This document shows positions 56,365-64,000 of a stretch of DNA of 64,000 nt, piece after piece. Both the position numbers and the translations under genes were made by a program. Under the pieces are notes generated by a model. The model saw nothing but the letters and a program-made list of their open reading frames with translations, had not been told where the DNA came from and searched no databases. Each line of letters opens with the position of its first letter. Position 1 is the stretch's first letter. Source of the stretch: Rhodosalinus halophilus (GTDB taxonomy: Bacteria; Pseudomonadota; Alphaproteobacteria; Rhodobacterales; Rhodobacteraceae); NCBI RefSeq assembly GCF_003298775.1, contig NZ_QNTQ01000008.1, positions 124,001 through 188,000 of the forward strand, given 5' to 3'.

Positions 56365-57549
56365 TCACGCCGCCGCCGCGGCCTCCGCGCCCCGCAGCAG
56401 GGCCCCGGCGAGCGCCTCGGGCGCCTCCAGCCCCACCGACAGACGGAAGGTGCCCTCCGAGATCCCCAAAGCCGCGCGCCCCTCTGGCGTGAGGCCGCGG
56501 TGCGACGAGCTCGCCGGGTGCGACAGGGTGCTGCCCGCGTCGCCCAGCGTGGGCGCCATCGGCAGCCCGGCGTCGCCGGCCGCGCGCGCGAAGGCGTTGG
56601 CCGCGGCGCGCCCGCCGGCGATCTCGAAGGTCACCATGTTGCAGAACCGCCCCGCGAGCAGCGCCGCGGCGCGCAGGCCGTCGGGATGATCCGCACGCCC
56701 CGGATAGAGCACGCGGGTCACGCCGGGCATCCCCTCGATGCGGTCGGAAAGCGCCGCCGCGGTGGCCTCCGCCCGGTCATAGCGCAGCTCGAAGGTGAGA
56801 AGCCCGCGCTCGGCCAGCCAGCAGTCGAAGGGACTGGCCGTGAGTCCCAGCGTCACGGCGAAGCTCTCCATTCGCTCCGCCAGGCCCGCATCGCGCGCCC
56901 CCACCCAGCCCAGCGTGGCGTCGGCATGCCCCGCGAGCAGCTTCGTCACCGAATGGATCACTATGTCCGCGCCATGTTCGAAGGGCCGGAGCGCGCGCGG
57001 CGTGGTGAAAGTGTTGTCCACCGCCAGCAACACGCCGCGCGCCCGCGCCGCGATCCCCTCCAGATCGGCGACCCGCAGCATCGGGTTCGACACGGTCTCG
57101 ATCAGGATCATCCGCGTCTCGGGCCGGAGCGCCGCGGCCAGCGCCTCCGCGCGGGTGGCGTCGGCGAGGCTGACCTCGACGCCGATCCGCGGCAGCTCCT
57201 CCCGCAGCATCCGCAGCGACCGCCCGTAAAGCTGGTCGCTGCCCACCACATGGTCGCCCGCCTTCAGAAGACCCATCAGCGCCGCCGCCACGGCGGCCAT
57301 GCCCGAGCCGGTGACGATCCCGGCGTCGCAGCCCTCCATCGCTGCGATCCGCGCGGCCAGCGCCGCGGCGTTCGGATGCCCCTCCCGCGCATAGGTGTGA
57401 CCCTCCGCGCGTCCCTCGTACTGCGCGTCGAGCGCATCCGGCGTCTGTGCCGCATAGACCACCGAGGGCTGGATCGGCGCCGCCACCGGCGCGCTCACCC
57501 CCGTGGTCACCGGAAACGGCCGCATCAGCCCCGGTCTCTGTTCCGCCAT
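56365..57549 (-). CDS. Cys/Met-metabolism PLP-dependent enzyme (cystathionine lyase/synthase type)
   Basis: A 394-residue trans-sulfuration enzyme. It has HTYAREGHPNAAALAARIAAMEG, the YGRS/GRSLRMLRE region, LAVDNTFTTPRALRPFEHGAD and the PLP lysine in VIHSVTKLLAGHAD. The final segment has SHPASSSHRGLTPEGRAALGI. Cystathionine beta-lyase, gamma-synthase and O-acyl-homoserine sulfhydrylase cannot be told apart by reading. The ATG at 57549 is 25 bp downstream of repeat R1b. Confidence 0.85.
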   Translation of the reverse strand: MAEQRPGLMRPFPVTTGVSAPVAAPIQPSVVYAAQTPDALDAQYEGRAEGHTYAREGHPNAAALAARIAAMEGCDAGIVTGSGMAAVAAALMGLLKAGDHVVGSDQLYGRSLRMLREELPRIGVEVSLADATRAEALAAALRPETRMILIETVSNPMLRVADLEGIAARARGVLLAVDNTFTTPRALRPFEHGADIVIHSVTKLLAGHADATLGWVGARDAGLAERMESFAVTLGLTASPFDCWLAERGLLTFELRYDRAEATAAALSDRIEGMPGVTRVLYPGRADHPDGLRAAALLAGRFCNMVTFEIAGGRAAANAFARAAGDAGLPMAPTLGDAGSTLSHPASSSHRGLTPEGRAALGISEGTFRLSVGLEAPEALAGALLRGAEAAAAA

Positions 57550-57574
57550 CCCACACCTGCCCGGGCCCGCCCGG

Positions 57575-57648
57575 TCCTTCTTCTTGGATCGAAATATCCT
57601 CGGGGGGTGAGGCGGCGAAAGCCGCCGAGGGGGGCAGACAGCCCCCCT
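57575..57648 (-). repeat. Dispersed repeat R1, copy b (74 bp)
   Basis: The second copy of the 73-74-bp element at 39856-39928, on the opposite strand. Both hairpins, the CCGAGGATATTT segment and the CCAAGAAGAAGGA end are kept. It lies in the 113-bp gap between the gamma carbonic anhydrase gene and the PLP enzyme gene, with the AAGAAGGA end facing the latter but 26 bases away, so it is not its ribosome binding site here. Confidence 0.85.
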
Positions 57649-57662
57649 GCCCTGCGCGCCCT

Positions 57663-58184
57663 TCACACCGCCGTCAGGCCCGCCCGATAACGCCGCATGT
57701 TCTCCTGGTAATGCCGCGCGGACCACCGCAGCCCCTCGATGGCCGCGTCGTCCAGCGCCCGCACCACCTTGCCCGGCGCGCCCATCACCAGGCTGCCGTC
57801 GGGGATCTCCTTGCCTTCGGTGATCAGCGCACCCGCCCCGATCAGGCAGTTCCTGCCGATCCTGGCCCCGTTGAGCACGATGGCGCCCATGCCGATCAGC
57901 GCGTTCTCCCCGATCGTGCAGCCGTGCAGCATGACCTTGTGCCCGATGGTGCAGCCCGGCCCGATCACCAGCGGATAGCCCATGTCGGTGTGGGCGACGC
58001 AGTTCTCCTGCAGGTTGCTGCCCGCGCCCACGGTGATCGGCTCGTTGTCGCCCCGCAGCGTGCAGCCGAACCAGACCGAGGCGCCCTCTTCCAGGATCAC
58101 GCGGCCGATCAGGTTGGCGTCGGGGGCGACCCAGGTGTCCTCGGCGATCTCGGGGGCGATGCCGTCCAGTGCGTAGAGCGTCAT
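57663..58184 (-). CDS. Gamma-class carbonic anhydrase-like protein
   Basis: A 173-residue left-handed beta-helix protein of the gamma carbonic anhydrase family. Hexapeptide turns run through the whole chain. The zinc-histidines are in AHTDMGYPL and the pair within GHKVMLHG. Carbonic anhydrase activity is not assured for every member (YrdA/PaaY-type proteins share the fold). It overlaps gmk by 4 bp, so the two are probably coupled. Confidence 0.9.
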   Translation of the reverse strand: MTLYALDGIAPEIAEDTWVAPDANLIGRVILEEGASVWFGCTLRGDNEPITVGAGSNLQENCVAHTDMGYPLVIGPGCTIGHKVMLHGCTIGENALIGMGAIVLNGARIGRNCLIGAGALITEGKEIPDGSLVMGAPGKVVRALDDAAIEGLRWSARHYQENMRRYRAGLTAV

Positions 58185-58822
58185 GTCGTCTCCTCGAATT
58201 CGGCCTGCAGGCGCCGGACATGTTCGGTCAGCCCCGGCTGCTGGAGCCGGCGCAGGCGGGTGGCGGTCACGATCACGCGCAGCTTCTCCTCGGTCGCGTC
58301 GAGATCGTCGTTGACGAGCACGAAGTCGTAGCCGTCCCAGTGGCTGATCTCGTCCCAGCTGCGCTGCATCCGCTTGGCGATCGTCTCGGGCGCGTCCTTG
58401 GCGCGCGTCTCGAGCCGGCGCCGCAACTCGCGGATCGAGGGCGGCAGCAGGAAGATCGACAGCGTATGCACGCCGAGCGCCGAGTTGCGGATCTGCTGCG
58501 CGCCCTGCCAGTCGATGTCGAAGAGCACGTCGCGGCCCGCGTCGATCGCCGCCTCGACGGGCGCGCGGGGCGAGCCGTAGAAATGGCCGAAGACATGCGC
58601 GTGCTCGAGCATCTCGCCCTGCGCCACCTGGGCCTTGAACGCGCCCTCATCCATGAAGCGGTAATCCTGGCCGTCCACCTCGCCCGCGCGCGGCGGCCGC
58701 GTCGTGGCGGAGACCGAAAACACGATCGAGGGATCCCAGTCGCGCAGGCGCCGCGCCAGCGTGGACTTGCCCGCGCCCGAGGGCGAGGAGAGGATGATCA
58801 GAAGGCCGCGCCGCGTCGCCAT
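58181..58822 (-). CDS. gmk: Guanylate kinase
   Basis: Gmk phosphorylates GMP to GDP. The 213-residue protein has the P-loop [10 protein letters not shown], the GMP-binding S/T-x-RxPRxGE segment ([19 protein letters not shown]), [19 protein letters not shown] and [14 protein letters not shown]. The ATG at 58822 is preferred, since GGAG sits about 8 bases upstream; an in-frame GTG at 58831 that overlaps yicC is the alternative. It lies in the usual yicC-gmk order. Confidence 0.95.
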   Translation of the reverse strand: MATRRGLLIILSSPSGAGKSTLARRLRDWDPSIVFSVSATTRPPRAGEVDGQDYRFMDEGAFKAQVAQGEMLEHAHVFGHFYGSPRAPVEAAIDAGRDVLFDIDWQGAQQIRNSALGVHTLSIFLLPPSIRELRRRLETRAKDAPETIAKRMQRSWDEISHWDGYDFVLVNDDLDATEEKLRVIVTATRLRRLQQPGLTEHVRRLQAEFEETT

Positions 58823-58827
58823 GTCGC

Positions 58828-59715
58828 TCACTCCACGTTCTGAACCTGCTCGCGCATCCGGTCCACCGCCGCCTTGATCTCCAGCCCGATCCGCGTGAGC
58901 GCCGTGTCGCCGGACTTCGAGCAGAGCGTGTTGGCCTCGCGGTTGAACTCCTGGCTGAGGAAGTCGAGCTTGCGGCCGACGGGCCCGCCCGCGTCGAGCA
59001 GCGCCCGCGCCGCTTCGACATGCGCGGCGAGCCGGTCGAGTTCCTCGGTCACGTCCGACTTCACCGCGATCAGCGCGAGCTCCTGCGCGATGCGCGTCTC
59101 GTCGATCTCCGCGGCGCCGCGCAGCCGCGCGAGCGCCGCCCGCAGCGCCTCGGCCGCCGCCGCCTCGCGGTCCCCGGCCGCAGCGGCGGCCTCGCCCGTC
59201 AGCCGCTCGACGAGGTCGATCTCGCGCCGGATCGCCGCGTCGAGCGTCCGGCCTTCGGATGCCCGCATGGCGAGGAAGTCCTCGAGCAGCGGCTCGAAAT
59301 CCGCGATCAGCGCCGCGCGCAGCGCGGCCGCATCCGCCGTGCCGCCGCCCTCGGTCAGCACGCCGCGCATCGCCATCAGGTCGGTGGCGCGCACCGGCGC
59401 GAGATCGAGGCCCTGCGCCGCCGCGCGCGCCTGCACCGCGCCGACGGCGCGCAGGACCGCGTCGAGGCGGCCGGCGTCGAGATCGACCGCCTCGGCCTCC
59501 GCCCTGCGCTCGAGGCGCAGGTTGAGCGTGAGGCTGCCGCGGCTCGCCACCTCCTGCAGCCGGGCGCGCAGGGCCGCTTCCAGCCCCTCGATGCCCTCGG
59601 GCAGGCGCAGCCTCAGGTCGAGACCGCGCCCGTTCACCGCCCGCAAGTCCCAGCTCCAGGCCTGCCCGTGCGCCGCGCCCTTCCCGGCGGCGAACGCCGT
59701 CATCGACCGGATCAC
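58828..59715 (-). CDS. yicC: YicC family endoribonuclease-like protein
   Basis: A 295-residue YicC protein, a family with RNase activity described in other bacteria. It starts at a GTG giving the conserved MIRSMTAF. The C-terminal signature is complete: [62 protein letters not shown] and the end MREQVQNVE. It is divergent from the PAS gene. Confidence 0.93.
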   Translation of the reverse strand: MIRSMTAFAAGKGAAHGQAWSWDLRAVNGRGLDLRLRLPEGIEGLEAALRARLQEVASRGSLTLNLRLERRAEAEAVDLDAGRLDAVLRAVGAVQARAAAQGLDLAPVRATDLMAMRGVLTEGGGTADAAALRAALIADFEPLLEDFLAMRASEGRTLDAAIRREIDLVERLTGEAAAAAGDREAAAAEALRAALARLRGAAEIDETRIAQELALIAVKSDVTEELDRLAAHVEAARALLDAGGPVGRKLDFLSQEFNREANTLCSKSGDTALTRIGLEIKAAVDRMREQVQNVE

Positions 59716-59831
59716 CAGATCCCTCCCTCTCCCGACCGGGCCAGCTATGCCATCCGAAGCCGCCGGGGCAACCCCTCGCGGTTAACCAGACCTTCCGAAT
59801 TCCTTTTCAATTCGGTGCGAAGCCTGCGAAA

Positions 59832-59847
59832 TTAATCCGCGGGTAAC
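59832..59847 (+). promoter_or_regulatory. CtrA-like site upstream of the PAS gene
   Basis: TTAA-N7-GTAAC matches 8 of the 9 defining bases of the CtrA box TTAA-N7-TTAAC. It lies 79 bp upstream of the PAS gene start. A symmetric CCGAATT / AATTCGG pair (59795-59815, 7-bp spacer) lies 17 bp upstream of it. A single near-match can occur by chance. Confidence 0.3.
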
Positions 59848-59925
59848 CATTGTGAAAGAAACCTTGAGGCGCGGCCTGCAAGCCGCGCTCCGAGGTCTGG
59901 GGGCGTCCGGAACGGAGGCGAGGCC

Positions 59926-60627
59926 ATGCCGGAGCGGGCTGGTGCAGGGGAGCGCAACGCACAGAGGCAGTCCATCGGAAAGGTGATCCAGATGGCGCGG
60001 TTCAGGGAGGCGCGGCGATTCCGCGCCCAAAGACTGGTGGAAAGTTACTGGGAGGCGCTGCGCGACGGCGGGTCGGTGCCTGCACGCGGCGACGTGGACC
60101 CGCGCGGCATCGAGGACGCGCTGGAATACGCCTTCATCCTCGAGCGCATCTCGCCGCGCCACGGCCGTCTGCGCATCGCGGGGCGGCATCTTTGCGACCT
60201 CGCGGGCGCCGAGGTGCGCGGCATGCCGCTCTCCGTGCTCTTCGAGGCGCAGAGCCGCGACGCGCTCGGCGAGGCGCTCCGGGAGGTTCTGGAGCGCCCT
60301 GCGGTGGCCGAACTCGCCCTCTCTGCGCCCGCGGGTCTGGGGCGGCACGCGCTGGAGGGGCGGCTTCTTCTGCTGCCCCTGCGCAGCGATGCGGGCGAGA
60401 TCAGCCGCGCGCTGGGCTGCCTGGAGACCGAGGGGCGGATCGGCCGCACGCCGCGGCGGCTCTCGATCCTCGAGACCCACCTGCGGCCGCTCCCCGGAGT
60501 CGCCGAGAAGGCGCCCGCCCCCGCCGCGCAGGGCTTCGCGGAGCCCGCGCGCCCCTTCGACGTCGCCGATCGCCGCGCGCACAAGGCCCCGCATCTGCGG
60601 GTGGTCGTCTCGAACACGGACGACTGA
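59926..60627 (+). CDS. PAS domain-containing protein (PAS_5 type)
   Basis: A 233-residue protein with one PAS domain of the PAS_5 kind in the middle: YWEALRDGGSVPARGDVDPRGIEDALEYAFILERI, then GRLRIAGRHLCDLAGAEVRGMPLSVLFEA and LLLPLRSDAGEISRALGCLETEG. There is no output domain. It probably senses or scaffolds in a regulatory pathway; function unknown. The ATG at 59926 is used; a second start at 59992 (MARFREA) is possible. It is divergent from yicC, with the CtrA-like site and a 7-bp hairpin in between. Confidence 0.82.
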   Translation: MPERAGAGERNAQRQSIGKVIQMARFREARRFRAQRLVESYWEALRDGGSVPARGDVDPRGIEDALEYAFILERISPRHGRLRIAGRHLCDLAGAEVRGMPLSVLFEAQSRDALGEALREVLERPAVAELALSAPAGLGRHALEGRLLLLPLRSDAGEISRALGCLETEGRIGRTPRRLSILETHLRPLPGVAEKAPAPAAQGFAEPARPFDVADRRAHKAPHLRVVVSNTDD

Positions 60628-60635
60628 GCGGGGCC

Positions 60636-62006
60636 TCAGACGGCCCTGGTGCTCCGGGCCGGGTCGCGCAGCTGCGTGAGCTCCTCCGAGACGAGGAAGG
60701 CGAGTTCCAGCGCCTGGCTCGCGTTCAGCCGCGGGTCGCAGGCGGTGTGATAGCGCGAATGCAGGTCGGCCTCGGTCACCGCGCGCACCCCGCCGGTGCA
60801 TTCGGTCACGTCCTGTCCCGTCATCTCGAAATGCACGCCGCCGGGGATCGTGCCCTCGGCCGCGTGGACGGCGAAGAACTCGCGCACCTCGCGCAGCACC
60901 GCATCGAAGGGCCGTGTCTTGTAGCCGCTGTCGGACTTGATGGTGTTGCCGTGCATCGGGTCGCAGACCCAGAGCACCTCGGCGCCCTCCTCCTCGACCG
61001 CGCGGATGAGCTTCGGCAGGTGCTCGCCCGCCTTGCCCGCGCCGAAGCGCGCGATCAGCGTGAGCCGCCCGGCCTCGTTCTCGGGGTTGAGGAGCGCGAG
61101 GAGGCGCTTGAGGTCGTCCACTTCCATGCTCGGCCCGCACTTGAGGCCGATGGGATTCAGCACGCCGCGCGCGAATTCGACATGCGCGCCGTCGGGCTGG
61201 CGCGTGCGGTCGCCGATCCAGATCATGTGCCCCGAGCCCGCCAGCCACTTGCCGGAGGTCGAATCCTGCCGGCAGAGCGCCTCCTCGTATTCCAGCAGCA
61301 GCGCCTCGTGGCTGGTGTAGAACTCAACCGTCTGCAGGGAATGCGCCTGATCGCCGGTCACGCCGGCCGCCTTGATGAAATCGAGCGTGTCGGAAATCCG
61401 CGACGCCATCGCGCGGTAGCGCGCGGCCTTCTCGCCCTCGGTGAAGCCCAGCGTCCACTGGTGCACCTGATGCACGTCGGCATAGCCGCCCGTCGAGAAG
61501 GCGCGCAGCAGGTTCAGCGTGGCGGCGGCCTGGGTGTAGGCCTGCAGCATGCGCCGCGGGTCGGGCAGACGCGCCTCCGGCGTGAAGGCCAGGTCGTTGA
61601 TGATGTCGCCGCGATAGGCGGGCAGCTCCACCCCGTCCATCACCTCGACCGGGGACGAGCGCGGCTTGGCGAACTGGCCCGCCATGCGCCCCACTTTCAC
61701 GACGGGCACCTTGGCGGCATAGGTCAGCACCACCGCCATCTGCAGCATTACCTTGAAGGTGTCGCGGATGGTGTCGGCGCTGAACTGGTCGAAGCTCTCC
61801 GCGCAGTCGCCGCCCTGCAGCAGAAAGGCCTCGCCCCGCGCGGCCTCGCCCAGATGCTGCTTGAGCCGGCGCGCCTCGCCCGCGAAGACGAGCGGCGGAT
61901 ACTTGGCGAGCTGCGCCTCGGCGGCCGTCAAGGCCTCTGCATCCGGCCAGTCCGGCATCTGCACCCGCGGCTTCGTCCGCCAGCCCGACTTTACCCACTC
62001 CGTCAT
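60636..62006 (-). CDS. aroG: 3-deoxy-7-phosphoheptulonate synthase, class II
   Basis: This enzyme condenses PEP and erythrose 4-phosphate, the first step of the shikimate pathway. The 456-residue length and the sequence are of the class II (plant-like) type: [64 protein letters not shown], then [11 protein letters not shown]. The ATG at 62006 follows AGGAG; an in-frame GTG 6 bp further upstream is less likely. Upstream are 237 bp without a gene that contain repeat R2b. Confidence 0.95.
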   Translation of the reverse strand: MTEWVKSGWRTKPRVQMPDWPDAEALTAAEAQLAKYPPLVFAGEARRLKQHLGEAARGEAFLLQGGDCAESFDQFSADTIRDTFKVMLQMAVVLTYAAKVPVVKVGRMAGQFAKPRSSPVEVMDGVELPAYRGDIINDLAFTPEARLPDPRRMLQAYTQAAATLNLLRAFSTGGYADVHQVHQWTLGFTEGEKAARYRAMASRISDTLDFIKAAGVTGDQAHSLQTVEFYTSHEALLLEYEEALCRQDSTSGKWLAGSGHMIWIGDRTRQPDGAHVEFARGVLNPIGLKCGPSMEVDDLKRLLALLNPENEAGRLTLIARFGAGKAGEHLPKLIRAVEEEGAEVLWVCDPMHGNTIKSDSGYKTRPFDAVLREVREFFAVHAAEGTIPGGVHFEMTGQDVTECTGGVRAVTEADLHSRYHTACDPRLNASQALELAFLVSEELTQLRDPARSTRAV

Positions 62007-62175
62007 CGTCACTCTCCTGCGGCTCGGACTTCCTGCTTACCGCGGGGCAGCGCGCGTTTCCAGAAGGGAATTGCCCATCGCGCGGCCCTGCGCCGCCGAC
62101 GCTTCGGGTCACCCACGCCAAGGCGTGCGCGCCCCGTCAGGGCTCCGCGCCCGCGGCGCAGCCCCGACGGCCACT

Positions 62176-62199
62176 CTTTCAATGGTCCTCAAATACCCA
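62176..62199 (+). repeat. Dispersed repeat R2, copy b
   Basis: CTTTCAATGGTCC followed by TCAAATACCCA, the partner of the sequence at 31246-31269. It sits between the lipA 3' end and the aroG start. The 237-bp gap 62007-62243 has no gene. Confidence 0.6.
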
Positions 62200-62243
62200 T
62201 CTCGCCGCCGCGCGCCGCGCGCGCGGCGGCCGCAGCGCGCGCC

Positions 62244-63194
62244 TCAGCCGCCCGCGAGCGCGCGGTGCCGGTTCTCGCGCAGACGCTCGAAATCCTCGCC
62301 GGCATGGTAGCTCGACCGCGTGAGCGGCGTGGCCGAGACCATGAGGAACCCCTTGCCCCAGGCGGCCTTCTCGTAGGCGGCGAATTCCTCGGGGGTGACG
62401 TAGCGGTCCACCGCGTGGTGCTTGGACGTCGGCTGAAGGTATTGCCCGATGGTAAGGAAATCGACGTCGGCCGAGCGCATGTCGTCCATCACCTGCAGCA
62501 CCTGCGGCCGGGTCTCGCCCAGCCCCACCATCAGGCCGGACTTGGTGAAGATCGCCGGATCCAGCTCCTTGACCCGCTGGAGCAGGCGCAGCGAGTGGAA
62601 GTAGCGCGCACCCGGCCGCACCTCGGTGTAGAGGGCCGGCACCGTCTCGAGGTTGTGGTTGAAGACATCCGGCTTCGCCGCGACCACGGTCTCCAGCGCC
62701 TCGGGGCCGCAGCGCAGGAAGTCCGGCGTCAGGATCTCGATGGTGGTTCCCGGCGCGCGATGGCGGATGGCGCGGATGGTCTGCGCGAAATGCGCGGCGC
62801 CGCCGTCCTCGAGGTCGTCGCGGTCCACGCTCGTGATCACCACGTGATTGAGGCCGAGCTTCTGCACCGCATCCGCGACGCGCCCGGGCTCGAAGACGTC
62901 CAGCGCGTCGGGCCGGCCGGTGGCCACGTTGCAGAAGGTGCAGCCGCGGGTGCAGATCTCGCCCATGATCATCATGGTGGCGTGTCCCTGCGCCCAGCAC
63001 TCGCCCACGTTGGGGCAGCCCGCCTCCTCGCAGACGGTGGTGAGCCGATGTTCACGCACCACGTCGCGGGTGGCCTTGTAGCCAGGGCTCGCCGGGGCCT
63101 TGACCCGGATCCAGTCGGGCTTGCGCAGGCGTGGCGTGTCGGGCCGGTGGGCCTTTTCCGGGTGGCGGAGGGTGGGGTCGCTGAGATCGCGCAT
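62244..63194 (-). CDS. lipA: Lipoyl synthase LipA
   Basis: LipA inserts sulfur into octanoyl chains to make lipoate, the cofactor of the E2 subunits of 2-oxoacid dehydrogenases. The 316-residue radical SAM enzyme has the auxiliary-cluster cysteines in [12 protein letters not shown], the radical SAM motif [23 protein letters not shown] and the C-terminal [10 protein letters not shown] that carries the conserved RSSY. The ATG at 63194 starts the usual MRDLSDPT. Confidence 0.96.
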   Translation of the reverse strand: MRDLSDPTLRHPEKAHRPDTPRLRKPDWIRVKAPASPGYKATRDVVREHRLTTVCEEAGCPNVGECWAQGHATMMIMGEICTRGCTFCNVATGRPDALDVFEPGRVADAVQKLGLNHVVITSVDRDDLEDGGAAHFAQTIRAIRHRAPGTTIEILTPDFLRCGPEALETVVAAKPDVFNHNLETVPALYTEVRPGARYFHSLRLLQRVKELDPAIFTKSGLMVGLGETRPQVLQVMDDMRSADVDFLTIGQYLQPTSKHHAVDRYVTPEEFAAYEKAAWGKGFLMVSATPLTRSSYHAGEDFERLRENRHRALAGG

Positions 63195-63330
63195 GGGCTG
63201 CAGGGCTCCTGTCGTGCTCGACCTTTCATCTAGCACGCGGGACCAGGGCCGTCACGGGCTCCGCGTGCATCTCCGCCATGACGCCATGACGCGGCGGGCA
63301 GCGCACCCGATCCAGGCGGATGGATCGGCG

Positions 63331-64000
63331 TCACGCCGCGCGATTCGGCGCGATCCGTCCGTGTGCCGCGACAAGCGCCGCCCGCCCGGCCTCCGACAGC
63401 AGCGCGGCGAGTTCGCCGGTCGCCTCCGGGTCGAGGCTGCCGCGCCGCTGCACGAGCCCGACGGTGCGCGCCGGCTCCGGCGCGGAGAAGCGGCGCAGCT
63501 CCATCTCCGGCACCGCGCGGCATTCGGCCTCGGCCGCGAGCTCGGGGATCAGCGTCAGCCCGAAGCCCGCGCCCACCAGCCGGCAGAGCGTGGCCAGCGA
63601 AGACGCCCCCATGTTGATCTGCGCATGCCCTCGCGAGCGGCCGCAGAGCTCGAGCGCCTGGTCGGTCAGGCAGTGGCCGTCCTCGAGCAGCAGCAGTTGC
63701 CCGTCACCGAGGCCCTCCGGCCGCAAGCCCGCGCCGTCGTCCAGCGCCGCGAGACGCGCGCGGCTCCCGGCGAGCAGGAAGCGGTCCTCGAAGAGCGGAT
63801 GCGCCTCCATCCCCTCCGCTTCCGCCGGCAGCGCCATCACCGCCACGTCCAGCGCGCCGGTCCTCAGCGCCTCGAGCAGTTGCGCGGTCTTGCCCTCCTG
63901 CACCTGCACGTCGAGCGCGATGTCGCGGGCGCGCAGCCGCGCCAGCGCCTCGGGCAGGATATAGGGCGCGATCGTCGGGATCACGCCGAGGCGCAGCTGC
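63331..64000 (-). CDS. oxyR: OxyR-type LysR regulator, 3' part (continues past the window)
   Basis: This is the C-terminal, effector-binding part of a LysR regulator; the 5' end lies beyond the right edge. It reads LGVIPTIAPYILPEAL, then VMALPAE and the redox stretch EDGHCLTDQALELCG, with two cysteines nine residues apart. That matches the peroxide-sensing Cys pair of OxyR (Cys199 and Cys208 in E. coli). Cysteine spacing makes OxyR much more likely than other LysR proteins. A katG or ahpC target is not in view. Confidence 0.85.
   Translation of the reverse strand, partial: QLRLGVIPTIAPYILPEALARLRARDIALDVQVQEGKTAQLLEALRTGALDVAVMALPAEAEGMEAHPLFEDRFLLAGSRARLAALDDGAGLRPEGLGDGQLLLLEDGHCLTDQALELCGRSRGHAQINMGASSLATLCRLVGAGFGLTLIPELAAEAECRAVPEMELRRFSAPEPARTVGLVQRRGSLDPEATGELAALLSEAGRAALVAAHGRIAPNRAA

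Overview
The window is ordinary chromosome from a high-GC alphaproteobacterium, almost certainly of the Rhodobacteraceae/Paracoccaceae. The signs are the block ppiD-trpE-yibQ-trpGDC-moaC-moeA (the yibQ-split trp order known from Rhodobacter sphaeroides), a B12-dependent class II ribonucleotide reductase, enlarged PstC/PstA permeases, an HbdH-patatin pair, a LuxR regulator overlapping aroQ, and very high G/C at third codon positions. I see no prophage, insertion sequence, integron or CRISPR array. The novel-looking material is one catabolic operon, one small-RNA locus, several small proteins and some intergenic repeats.

Layout. 1-12.2 kb (minus strand): molybdenum cofactor genes, tryptophan biosynthesis with a convergent yibQ gene inside it, a periplasmic folding factor, an aminotransferase, gpt and fabI. 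12.3-18.3 kb (plus): pdxH, a double cold-shock-domain protein, a secreted DUF192 protein, tRNA-Pro and nrdJ with a strong terminator. 18.4-26.9 kb (plus): an operon of an IclR regulator, two E1 subunits of a 2-oxoacid/acetoin dehydrogenase type, a complete TRAP transporter, an acetolactate-synthase-like TPP enzyme and an unknown internally duplicated protein. It is preceded by a sigma70-type promoter with a perfect 17-bp palindrome. 26.9-38.8 kb (minus): a DMT exporter, a two-subunit molybdenum hydroxylase, YitT, icd, an MFS pump, a potassium channel, a FrnE-like protein, an acyl-CoA ligase, three tiny genes and a YejA-like binding protein. 38.85-38.96 kb: a candidate small RNA with its own promoter and terminator. 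39-46 kb: 3-hydroxybutyrate dehydrogenase, patatin, DUF502, the pseudouridine catabolism pair psuK/psuG, and rpsB-tsf, followed by 440 bp of structured gene-free DNA. 46-56.3 kb (minus): luxR/aroQ, an FAD amine oxidase, and the phosphate regulon phoR-pstSCAB-phoU-phoB with a three-repeat Pho box. 56.3-64 kb: a trans-sulfuration-type PLP enzyme, a gamma carbonic anhydrase, gmk, yicC, a PAS protein, class II DAHP synthase, lipA and the 3' part of oxyR.

How the genes work together. AroG and AroQ feed the shikimate pathway and TrpEGDC complete anthranilate-to-indole-glycerol-phosphate steps. MoaC and MoeA supply molybdenum cofactor, which the hydroxylase at 27.8-30.5 kb would use. The Pst/Pho block is a self-contained phosphate uptake and sensing module. 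The IclR operon looks like uptake (TRAP) plus thiamine-dependent cleavage of an unidentified small organic acid or ketone.

Most genes on the minus strand are joined by 4-bp ATGA overlaps, so long operons are likely. Two families of short dispersed intergenic repeats occur, each in two copies. All assignments come from reading the sequence and from knowledge of protein families; no database search was run.
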